From positions 2,728,001 to 2,792,000 of the forward strand of contig NC_015138.1 of the NCBI RefSeq assembly GCF_000176855.2: a DNA stretch of 64,000 nucleotides. The letters are read 5' to 3'. The translations under genes were made by a program, and so were the position numbers. The notes beneath the pieces were generated by a model that was given only the letters and a program-made list of their open reading frames with translations, did not search any database and was not told the DNA's origin. This document shows positions 17,652 to 24,324 of this stretch, piece by piece. This DNA is from Paracidovorax avenae ATCC 19860 (GTDB taxonomy: Bacteria; Pseudomonadota; Gammaproteobacteria; Burkholderiales; Burkholderiaceae_C). Each line of letters starts with the position of its first letter. The stretch's first letter is position 1.

Positions 17652-18002
17652 TCAGTAGCGGGGCACCCCGGGGTCGCGCTCGTGCGACCAGGCGTCGATG
17701 CCGCCCGAGATGTTGGCCAGCCGCTGGAATCCGTGCTGTTCGAGGAAAGACGCCACCCGCAGGCTGCGCATGCCGTGGTGGCACAGGCACGCGACGGGTC
17801 GCTCCGCATCCAGGTCGCCGAGCCGGGCGGGGATCTCGCCCATGGGAATGGCGGCGATGTCGAATCCGCCGCCTTCCGGAGCGCGCACGCTCGCGGTCTG
17901 CAGTTCCCAGGGCTCGCGCACGTCCAGCACCAGGGGGCGTCCACCGCCGGCCTGGGCGGAGAACCATGCGTCGAGCTGGGCGGGACGTACTTGGTCGATC
18001 AT
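17652..18002 (-). CDS. Single-domain rhodanese-like sulfurtransferase
   Basis: 116 aa, one rhodanese domain. The substrate loop with the persulfide Cys is LCHHGMRS (general pattern CxxGxR), and the domain starts with LVLDVREPWEL and ends ISGGIDAWS. Such small rhodaneses (GlpE/PspE type) carry sulfane sulfur in the cytoplasm. There is no signal peptide. It is 17 bp downstream of pcm and about 110 bp upstream of tolC on the same strand. A start upstream of 18002 is possible but would overlap pcm. Confidence 0.9.
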   Translation of the reverse strand: MIDQVRPAQLDAWFSAQAGGGRPLVLDVREPWELQTASVRAPEGGGFDIAAIPMGEIPARLGDLDAERPVACLCHHGMRSLRVASFLEQHGFQRLANISGGIDAWSHERDPGVPRY

Positions 18003-18019
18003 GGAAGAGAGATCCTGTG

Positions 18020-18730
18020 TCAGAAGGTGAAGCGGGGGCGCTCCGGGAAATGCAGCAGGCGCGATGCGTTGGTATCCCACGGTTGGGTGGCCGCGAAACG
18101 GTCGCCCGTGCGGCGCACGAAGGTGGCGCGCATCACGGGCTCGTCGCCGGTGATCGCCGCCAGGCGGCCGCCTTCGCGCAGCAGCGCCAGCAGGTGCTGG
18201 GGCACTTCATGCACCGAGCCGCTCAGCACGATGACGTCGAACGGACCGTCCGGGATGGCGTCGCGCGCGCCGTCGCCCTGGCGCACCGTCACGTTGTCGA
18301 TGCCGGCGCTCAGCAGGTTCTCGCGGGCGAATTCCACCAGGTCGGGCACGATCTCCAGCGTGACCACATGCTCCGCGCGGTGCGCGAGCAGCGCCGCCAT
18401 GTAGCCGGAGCCGGCGCCGATCTCCAGCACCCGGTCGGTCGGCTTGACCTGCAGGTCCTGCAGCATGCGGGCTTCCACGCGCGGGGCCAGCATGCACTGG
18501 CCCAGGCGCTGGGCTTCCTCGGCGGAGGGGTTGAGCGGGATCTCCATGTCCATGAACGCCATGCCGCGGTACGCGGGGGGCACGAAATCCTCGCGGCGCA
18601 CGACGTTCAGCAGATCCAGCACATCGGTGTCGAGCACGTTCCACGGGCGGATCTGCTGCTCGATCATGTTGTAGCGGGACAGCGTCACGGGATCGCTGGC
18701 GTCGGCGGTCGTGTTGTAGGGAAGGGTCAT
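18020..18730 (-). CDS. pcm: Protein-L-isoaspartate O-methyltransferase family protein
   Basis: 236 aa, slightly longer than E. coli Pcm (208). The SAM-binding motif I is VLEIGAGSGYMAALLA, the post-I acidic residue is in VVTLEIV, and the family N-terminal pattern MIEQQIRPWNV and REDFVPPAYRG are present. It repairs isoaspartyl residues in aged proteins. In beta-proteobacteria this subclass commonly sits beside a rhodanese and TolC, as here; the functional link is unclear. ATG at 18730, 24 bp after the tetR stop, so probably one operon. Confidence 0.9.
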   Translation of the reverse strand: MTLPYNTTADASDPVTLSRYNMIEQQIRPWNVLDTDVLDLLNVVRREDFVPPAYRGMAFMDMEIPLNPSAEEAQRLGQCMLAPRVEARMLQDLQVKPTDRVLEIGAGSGYMAALLAHRAEHVVTLEIVPDLVEFARENLLSAGIDNVTVRQGDGARDAIPDGPFDVIVLSGSVHEVPQHLLALLREGGRLAAITGDEPVMRATFVRRTGDRFAATQPWDTNASRLLHFPERPRFTF

Positions 18731-18754
18731 GGGGGATTTCTCCGGTGCACGGGA

Positions 18755-19483
18755 TCAGGACAAATCGTCGATTTTAGGCGCGCAGTCCGGCTGCCGTGCC
18801 TGCGGCACTGCGGCAACCCCGTCCTGCCGCACGCAGAAGCCCGCCAGCAGGTTGTCCACCTGCGCGTCGATGAAGCGCTGAGGCGTCACCTCGTCCGACT
18901 CCGGCATGCAGACGCCCGAATGGCGCCACATCATCATGAACACGAGCGGCGCGGCCACGACCTGCACGGCGCAGTCGAGGTCGAGTTCGCGGAACTCGCC
19001 CCGCTGCACGCCGCGCTCGAGCAGGCGGCGGATGAGGCGGTGGCTGGGAAGCACGACCTCGTCGCGGTAGAAGGCCGCGATGTCCGGAAAGTTGTGCGCC
19101 TCGCTCAGCACGAGTTTGGAGATGCCGGAGGCCTTGGTGGCACCGATGTGCGTCCACCAGAGTTCATAGGCATGGCGCAGCAGTTCGGAGGTGCTGTGGG
19201 GATAGTGCTCGATCTCCACGTCCCATTCGGCGAAATGCCGCGCCAGGTTCTGTCGCACGACTTCCTTGAAGAGGTCTTCCTTGCTCGGGAAATACAGGAA
19301 CAGGGTGCCCTTGGACACTCCGGCCCGCGCCGCCACCTCGTCCACCTTGGTGGCGGCATAGCCGCGCTCCACGAAGAGGTCGAGCGCGGCCTCGAGCAAC
19401 TCGCCCGGACGCGCTTCCTTGCGGCGGGCGCGGCGAGGCGATGGCGCTGAAGACGGAGGAGGGGAGGGAGCGCGGGAGGCCAT
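18755..19483 (-). CDS. TetR/AcrR-family transcriptional regulator
   Basis: 242 aa. The N-terminal HTH reads ALDLFVERGYAATKVDEVAARAGVSKGTLFLYFPSKEDLFK, cut here by family logic into helix 1 and the HTH proper (residues about 30-70). The C-terminal ligand domain is hydrophobic and ends in a 25-residue low-complexity tail. It heads the pcm-rhodanese-tolC group and probably represses it and itself. The start ATG (19483) lies next to an imperfect operator-like palindrome. Ahead of the HTH is an Arg/Ser/Pro-rich leader of 25 residues. Confidence 0.9.
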   Translation of the reverse strand: MASRAPSPPPSSAPSPRRARRKEARPGELLEAALDLFVERGYAATKVDEVAARAGVSKGTLFLYFPSKEDLFKEVVRQNLARHFAEWDVEIEHYPHSTSELLRHAYELWWTHIGATKASGISKLVLSEAHNFPDIAAFYRDEVVLPSHRLIRRLLERGVQRGEFRELDLDCAVQVVAAPLVFMMMWRHSGVCMPESDEVTPQRFIDAQVDNLLAGFCVRQDGVAAVPQARQPDCAPKIDDLS

Positions 19484-19511
19484 ATTAATGACTGACTGGT
19501 TAGTAATGTAG
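19484..19511 (-). promoter_or_regulatory. Putative TetR operator overlapping its own start region
   Basis: Just upstream of the tetR ATG is an AT-rich patch in GC-rich surroundings that reads, on the minus strand, TTACTAACCAGTCAGTCATT. ACTAACC pairs imperfectly (5 of 7) with AGTCAGT. Position and base composition suggest an autoregulatory operator/promoter; the symmetry is weak. Confidence 0.45.
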
Positions 19512-19647
19512 CGACCCGCTTCGGCTGCGTCAACGGTTCTCCGGGCATCCACCGCCGGAACGGGCAGGGCGACGGCGTCCTACTGCAGCATGGCGGGCGG
19601 ATGGCTAGCATGGCGGCACGCCACCCTCCACACAGCACAGGAAAACC

Positions 19648-20205
19648 ATGGAAAGCCCCGACAACACCCCATCCGAAACCATCACCCTGGGCGGTGGCTG
19701 CTTCTGGTGCACCGAAGCCGTCTTCGACCGCGTGCGCGGCGTCACCGACGTCGAGAACGGCTATGCCAACGGCCAGGTGCCGCACCCGACCTACGAGCAG
19801 GTCTGCTCGGGCAGGACGGGCCATGCGGAGGTGGTGCGGCTGACCTTCGATCCGAAGGTCATCGGGCTGCGCGAGATCCTGGAAATCTTCTTTGCCACGC
19901 ACGACCCGACCACCCTCAACCGGCAGGGCAACGACGTGGGCACCCAGTACCGCAGCGGCATCTACACCGCCACGCCCGCGCAGCAGGAACTGGCCGAGGA
20001 CATGGTGCGGCAGATGTCGCAGGACCGGCTGTTCGGTGCGCCGATCGTCACCGAAGTGCAGCCGCTGGAGTCCTACTGGCCGGCGGAGGACTACCACCAG
20101 GACTACTACCTGAACCATCCGGAGCAGGGCTACTGCGCCTTCGTGGTGGGACCCAAGGTGGAGAAATTCCGCAAGACGTTCGCGCGCTACCTCAAGCCCG
20201 AATAG
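19648..20205 (+). CDS. msrA: Peptide-methionine (S)-S-oxide reductase
   Basis: 185 aa MsrA. The catalytic motif GCFWC is in LGGGCFWCTEAVF. Substrate-pocket residues are in HDPTTLNRQGNDVGTQYRS, and the C-terminal GYCAFV holds a recycling-Cys candidate. It reduces methionine-S-sulfoxide in cytoplasmic proteins with thioredoxin. The gene is monocistronic, divergent from tetR, and its stop is only about 35 bp before the Zur-like palindrome of the next cluster. ATG at 19648. Confidence 0.96.
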   Translation: MESPDNTPSETITLGGGCFWCTEAVFDRVRGVTDVENGYANGQVPHPTYEQVCSGRTGHAEVVRLTFDPKVIGLREILEIFFATHDPTTLNRQGNDVGTQYRSGIYTATPAQQELAEDMVRQMSQDRLFGAPIVTEVQPLESYWPAEDYHQDYYLNHPEQGYCAFVVGPKVEKFRKTFARYLKPE

Positions 20206-20239
20206 CCATCGCCGGCCGTTGGCGTGCGGCCTGGATGCA

Positions 20240-20260
20240 TAATGCAACACGATTGCATTA
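20240..20260 (+). promoter_or_regulatory. Perfect palindrome (Zur/Fur-family box) ahead of the zinc cluster
   Basis: TAATGCAA / TTGCATTA arms of 8 bp with a 5-base spacer (CACGA). The arms are AT-rich within GC-rich DNA and lie 29 bases before the ATG of a Fur-family regulator. The architecture fits a Fur-superfamily operator for autoregulation of the regulator and repression of the downstream uptake operon. Which metal it senses is inferred from the downstream genes. Confidence 0.8.
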
Positions 20261-20288
20261 ACAGGCTTGCATCACCAGGCCGCACGCC

Positions 20289-20792
20289 ATGCCGATTCCT
20301 GCCGCATCCACGGACCCGTCCGCGCCATCGCCTTCCGCCGCGCAGCGTGCGCTGCCGCAGGGCCTGCGCTCCACGCGGGCCGTGCGGGCCGTGCTGGCGC
20401 TGATGGAGGCCGACCCTTCGGCCGCGCGCTCGGGCACGGAGGTCGTCGCGGCGCTGGAGCGGCGCGGCGTGCCGGCCAACCGCGTCACGGTCTATCGCCT
20501 GCTGGACCGCCTCGCCGTGGCCGGGCTGCTCGATCGCCATGTGGATGCGCAGCGCGTGACGCGCTATACCCTGGCGGGCAGCTCCCAGGAGCGCTGGGGT
20601 GCGCGCTTCGAGTGCGCCGAATGCCACCGCCAGTTCCGCATCGCCGACGGGGCGGCTCCGCTGCGCGCCGCCATGCGCCGCGTGCTGCAGGCCCTGGCGG
20701 AGGCCGGGCACGCGGAGCTGGCCGCGGATGTCTCCGTGCGCGGCCGGTGCGCGGAATGCGCTGGGGCTGGGGCCGGGGAGACCCGCGGATGA
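20289..20792 (+). CDS. zur: Fur-family metalloregulator, probably Zur
   Basis: 167 aa. A winged-helix domain (GTEVVAALERRGVPANRVTVYRLLDRLAVAGLL in two pieces, residues about 48-85) is followed by the dimerisation domain. The structural zinc Cys pairs are CAECHRQF and CAECAG, the CxxC...CxxC pattern of Fur/Zur proteins. The first 25 residues are Ala/Pro-rich. The gene is directly behind the palindrome and overlaps the ABC ATPase gene by 4 bases (ATGA). Regulation of a ZnuD-like receptor and of an ABC pair with a DUF3299 protein argues for zinc. Fur or Nur identity is less likely. Confidence 0.83.
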   Translation: MPIPAASTDPSAPSPSAAQRALPQGLRSTRAVRAVLALMEADPSAARSGTEVVAALERRGVPANRVTVYRLLDRLAVAGLLDRHVDAQRVTRYTLAGSSQERWGARFECAECHRQFRIADGAAPLRAAMRRVLQALAEAGHAELAADVSVRGRCAECAGAGAGETRG

Positions 20793-21472
20793 TCCGGTCG
20801 CGAGGGCTGGAATTCGTCCATTCCGGCGGCCCGTCCCTGCGTTTTCCCGACGTGGACCTGCCCCAGGGCGGCTGCCTGCTGCTGCGCGGGCCTTCGGGCT
20901 CGGGAAAGTCCACCTGGCTGGCCCTGGCTGCCGGCCTGCGCTCGGCATCGGCCGGCACGCTGGTGGTGGCGGACCGGGATCTGGCCGGAGAGCTCCGGCC
21001 CGGCCAGGCGGGGCGCGACGCATGGCGCGCGCGCACCGTCGGCTTCCTGCCTCAGGCGCTGCACCTGTCGCCTGCGCTCACCGTCTCCGAGAACCTCGCG
21101 CTGGCCTTCTTCGCGGCCGGACTGCCCCGGGACGACCGGGCGATCGCCGCGGTGCTGGACCGCCTGGAGCTGGGCGGGCTGGCCCGGCGCCGTCCGCACC
21201 AGCTCTCCGGTGGCCAGGCCCAGCGGGTGGCGCTGGCGCGCGCCGTGCTGCTGTCGCCGCGCGTGCTGCTGGCCGACGAGCCCACCGCCAGCCTCGATGA
21301 CGAGGCCGCCGCCGCTGCGCTGGCGCTGCTGGCCGGCAGCGCCGCCGGCTGCGGGGCCACGCTGGTGGTCGCCACGCACGACCGCCGCGCGATCGACGCG
21401 CTCGCGTCCCGGGCCGTCGCGGTGGCGCTGGAACGGGTGGCACCGCCCCCGGCCGAGGAGGCCTTGCCATGA
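20789..21472 (+). CDS. ABC transporter ATP-binding protein (LolD/MacB type)
   Basis: 227 aa. Walker A GPSGSGKSTW, Q-loop GFLPQALHL, signature LSGGQAQRVALARA, Walker B VLLADEPTASLD and the switch His in VATHDRR are all intact. It belongs to the LolD/MacB class that powers FtsX-like permeases rather than classic importers. It overlaps the regulator before it and the permease after it, both by ATGA. The same combination with a DUF3299 protein occurs in the Zur-regulated zrg operon of Vibrio cholerae, so a role in zinc acquisition is inferred. Confidence 0.92.
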   Translation: MIRSRGLEFVHSGGPSLRFPDVDLPQGGCLLLRGPSGSGKSTWLALAAGLRSASAGTLVVADRDLAGELRPGQAGRDAWRARTVGFLPQALHLSPALTVSENLALAFFAAGLPRDDRAIAAVLDRLELGGLARRRPHQLSGGQAQRVALARAVLLSPRVLLADEPTASLDDEAAAAALALLAGSAAGCGATLVVATHDRRAIDALASRAVAVALERVAPPPAEEALP

Positions 21473-22737
21473 GCGCGGCAGCCCGTGCCGGCGAATTCCT
21501 GCGGCTGTCATGGCGCTACCTCTGGTCGCGCCCGCTGGCATCGGCGCTCAACCTGCTGCTGCTGACGCTGGGGCTGGCCGCCGTGGTGCTGGTGCTGCTG
21601 GTGTCCGAGCAGGTGGACCGGGGCTTCGAGCGCGATGTACAGGGAATCGACCTGGTGGTCGGCGCCAAGGGCAGCCCGCTGCAGCTGATCCTGGCAGGCG
21701 TGTTCCACATCGACGTGCCGCCCGGCAACATCGCGCTGCAGGATTTCGAGGCCCTGCAGCGCAATCCGCTCGTGGCGCAGGCGGTTCCGCTCAGCCTGGG
21801 CGACAGCTTCGCCGGCTACCGCATCGTCGGGACCACGCCGGAGTATCCCGCCCACTACGGTGCCGCATGGGCGGCAGGGCGCGTCTGGAGCCGCCCCATG
21901 GAGGCCGTGCTGGGCGCCACCGTGGCTGGGGCGATGCGGCGCGCTGCCGGTGATGCCGGACGCAGCCTCGGCAGCGGGGCGGGCGGGCTGCTGGGGCAGT
22001 CCTTCGTCGGCACGCACGGCCTGGCTCCGGGAGGGGAGGCGCATGGCGACAACCCCTACACCGTGGTGGGCGTGCTGCAGCCGTGCGGCTGCGTGCTCGA
22101 CCGGCTGGTGCTCACCGCCACGGAATCGGTGTGGAAGGTGCATGAATCCGCGCAGGCCGACGACCCGGACGACCTGGATGTGCTGCGCCAGGAGCGCGAG
22201 GTCACGCTGGCCCTGGTGCGCTACCGCAGCCCATTGGCGGCGGTGACGCTGCCGCGTGCCATCAACAGCGGCACGCCCATGCAGGCCGCATCGCCCGCGG
22301 TCGAGATCACCCGGCTCGTGGGCTTGCTGGGCGTGGGGGCGGACGTGCTGCGCGCCTTCGGCGGCGTGCTGCTGGGCGTGGCCGCGCTGAGCGTGTTCAT
22401 CGCGCTGTGGAACGCGGTGCGCGAGCGCCGTGCCGACCTCGCCATGCTGCGCATGCTGGGCGCACCGCCGGCCCGCGTGGGCGGCCTGCTGCTCTGCGAG
22501 GCGTTGTGGCTCGCCCTGATCGCGTCGCTGCTCGGCCTGGCCTGCGGGCACCTGCTGGCCGAAGGGGTGGGGCGCCTGCTGGCCGCGCGCCATGCCATGC
22601 CCGTGACCGGCTGGGTCTGGCTGCCCGGGGAATGGGCCGTTCCCGCGCTCGCCGCGGCGCTGGCCGTGCTGGCCGCCTTGCTGCCAGCCCTGCAGGCTTA
22701 CCGCGTCGATGCGGGCGAACTGCTCGGGCGGCCCTGA
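21469..22737 (+). CDS. FtsX-like ABC transporter permease
   Basis: 422 aa. Four transmembrane segments in the MacB/FtsX layout: one at about residues 22-45 (LASALNLLLLTLGLAAVVLV), then a large periplasmic domain (about 50-270), and three near the C terminus (VLRAFGGVLLGVAALSVF, LWLALIASLLGLACG, WAVPALAAALAVLAALLP). The motif RERRADLAMLRMLGA is the coupling helix typical of the FtsX domain. It works with the preceding ATPase as a mechanotransmitter acting on periplasmic substrates. Substrate is unknown; zinc metallophore or periplasmic metal handling is inferred from the cluster. Confidence 0.9.
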   Translation: MSAAARAGEFLRLSWRYLWSRPLASALNLLLLTLGLAAVVLVLLVSEQVDRGFERDVQGIDLVVGAKGSPLQLILAGVFHIDVPPGNIALQDFEALQRNPLVAQAVPLSLGDSFAGYRIVGTTPEYPAHYGAAWAAGRVWSRPMEAVLGATVAGAMRRAAGDAGRSLGSGAGGLLGQSFVGTHGLAPGGEAHGDNPYTVVGVLQPCGCVLDRLVLTATESVWKVHESAQADDPDDLDVLRQEREVTLALVRYRSPLAAVTLPRAINSGTPMQAASPAVEITRLVGLLGVGADVLRAFGGVLLGVAALSVFIALWNAVRERRADLAMLRMLGAPPARVGGLLLCEALWLALIASLLGLACGHLLAEGVGRLLAARHAMPVTGWVWLPGEWAVPALAAALAVLAALLPALQAYRVDAGELLGRP

Positions 22738-22792
22738 ACATTGCAGCCCGTTGACTCCCTTGTTTGTTTTTCTCTGCTCGAAAGGAACCTCC

Positions 22793-23074
22793 ATGCACCG
22801 CACTTTCCGATCCGCCGCCATCGCCCTGGCCTGCGCGCCGCTGCTGGCCCTGGCCGCACTGTCCGCCCACGCCCAGGATGCCAGGGAACATGCGCACGGC
22901 GACAAGGAGATCCAGGCCGACATCCAGCGCCACCGGGCCATGGCCGCGGCGCACGAGGCCGCCGCCAAGTGCCTGGAGTCCGGCAAGGGGCACGACCAGT
23001 GCGTAAAGGAACTCCAGGCCGCGTGCAAGGGCCTGGCCATCGGCAAGTTCTGCGGAATGAAGCACCAGCATTGA
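22793..23074 (+). CDS. Small secreted Cys/His-rich protein of the zinc cluster
   Basis: 93 aa. The signal peptide ends at about residue 28 (ALSAHAQ). The mature 65 residues contain four Cys (AAKCLES, HDQCVKEL, QAACKGL, GKFCGMKHQH) and nine His, in helical stretches, with His clustered at both ends. Four Cys could form two disulfides or a metal site. It lies 55 bp after the permease gene with AAAGGA before the ATG. I do not recognise the family. Placement suggests a periplasmic metal-binding or metal-sensing helper, which is inference. Confidence 0.75.
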   Translation: MHRTFRSAAIALACAPLLALAALSAHAQDAREHAHGDKEIQADIQRHRAMAAAHEAAAKCLESGKGHDQCVKELQAACKGLAIGKFCGMKHQH

Positions 23075-23135
23075 GCGTGCCGGCCCCGGGCCGGTGCCGC
23101 ATGCGATGATCGCGTCCGCGAACACCGTGCATCCG

Positions 23136-23732
23136 ATGAAATTCCCGCTTTCGATCCTCGCCTGTGCCCTGGCATGCACGGGCACCCTGGCCGCGCAGGG
23201 GGCTGCACCCGTCCCCGGCGGCGTGGGTGCGGCCGGTCCTGCACTGTCGTCGCCGCTCGGGGCACCCCCCACTGGCGGCCTGCCCGGCGGCCCTCCCGGC
23301 CCTGGAGGACTCCCGGCCGGTTCCGGGCCTGGTTACCACAGCCCGCAGAGCCCGATCAAGCCCTTGCCGCGGCGCGAGGATGTCGTGCCCTGGTCCACGC
23401 TCACCAACCTCACCAAGAAGACCCTGAAGACGCGCATCGCGCCCGTGTTCAATGCCGAGCAGAAAGCGCTGGACGGCAAGGTGCAGCGCCTGCAGGGTTT
23501 CATGGTGCCCATGGACACGCGCCCGCTGCAGCGCCATTTCCTGCTGACCTCCGTGCCGCTGACCTGCGCGTTCTGCATTCCCGGCGGACCGGAGAGCATG
23601 GTGGAGGTGAAGGCCTCCGTCGGCGTGCCGTATTCGCTGGAGCCCATCGTGGTGCAGGGCGAGTTCAAGACGCTGGGCAATGACGAGTACGGCCTGTTCT
23701 ATCGCATGGTCAACGCCGAGCCCGTGAAGTGA
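23136..23732 (+). CDS. DUF3299-family periplasmic protein
   Basis: 198 aa with a signal peptide (MKFPLSILACALACTGTLAA, about 20 residues) and a Gly/Pro-rich linker to about residue 65. The conserved core has VPWSTLTNL, KVQRLQGFMVPM, and the hallmark LTCAFCIPGGPESMVEV with a CxxC pair. DUF3299 proteins occur in Zur-regulated operons with FtsX-type ABC pairs (zrg in Vibrio). The first in-frame start would be at 23094 or 23106; the one at 23136 gives a clean signal peptide. It overlaps the next gene by 4 bases (GTGA). Confidence 0.85.
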   Translation: MKFPLSILACALACTGTLAAQGAAPVPGGVGAAGPALSSPLGAPPTGGLPGGPPGPGGLPAGSGPGYHSPQSPIKPLPRREDVVPWSTLTNLTKKTLKTRIAPVFNAEQKALDGKVQRLQGFMVPMDTRPLQRHFLLTSVPLTCAFCIPGGPESMVEVKASVGVPYSLEPIVVQGEFKTLGNDEYGLFYRMVNAEPVK

Positions 23733-24172
23733 CCCGGCCCGCCGCCACCATCCGCCGCTGCTCCCTGGGCGCGCTGCCACCGGCAGGCGCCCTGCGGATG
23801 CGCGGCCGCGCGTTCGCGCTATGGATGTGGCTGGCGGCGGCCCTGGTGCTCGCTCCGGCGCTGGGCCGCGTGCACCAGGTGGTGCATGGGCCGGTGGCGG
23901 CCATGGCGCAGCAGGGCGCCGGCGCCGGTCTCATCCCGCCGTCGCATGGCCGCGATGCCGGCCTGCTGGAGGCGCTGTTCTCGCACCATGCGGACAGCGA
24001 CTGCCATCTGCTCGACCAGTCGCTCTTCGGGGCGGCCCTGCTGCCGGCGCTGTTGCCGGCAGCGATGCCGGCGGCGGCTCCGGCACCTGACGAGCTGCCC
24101 GCAACGGGCGTGGGCGCGCGGCCGCAGCGCGCTTTCCTGGCCCGCGCGCCACCGCATTCCCGCGCGGCCTGA
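23729..24172 (+). CDS. Small membrane/periplasmic protein with His/Cys motif, zinc cluster
   Basis: 147 aa from a GTG that overlaps the DUF3299 stop; an ATG at 23798 would remove 23 Arg-rich residues. One hydrophobic segment (FALWMWLAAALVLAPALG) is followed by VHQVVHG and then by LFSHHADSDCHLLDQSLFG, then an Ala/Pro-rich tail. The HxxxHG and HHxxSDCHLLD motifs look like metal ligands and resemble the pattern of DUF2946-like proteins next to metal receptors. I do not assign a family. Tight coupling to its neighbours argues that it is a true gene of this operon. Confidence 0.72.
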   Translation: MTRPAATIRRCSLGALPPAGALRMRGRAFALWMWLAAALVLAPALGRVHQVVHGPVAAMAQQGAGAGLIPPSHGRDAGLLEALFSHHADSDCHLLDQSLFGAALLPALLPAAMPAAAPAPDELPATGVGARPQRAFLARAPPHSRAA

Positions 24173-24250
24173 CCTGGCCTCCGCCGCTCGACCCGCCAGG
24201 GCGCTGCGGCCTTCCTCCTTTTTTTGCATTCGCCGCGCGCCCGCCGTGGC

Positions 24251-24279
24251 GCCTGCATGCCTGCACCGGGCATGCGGGC
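24251..24279 (+). repeat. Imperfect inverted repeat upstream of the TonB-dependent receptor
   Basis: GCCTGCATGC / GCATGCGGGC, nine of ten pairs, 9-base spacer, in the 152-bp gap before the receptor gene. It may be a leader hairpin. No second AATGCAA/TTGCATT box is present here, so the receptor is probably transcribed from the upstream promoter or from an unrecognised one. Confidence 0.35.
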
Positions 24280-24324
24280 AGCACGCGCGCGGCGCCGTGT
24301 CCTCTTTCTTTTTCGTCGTCCGTC

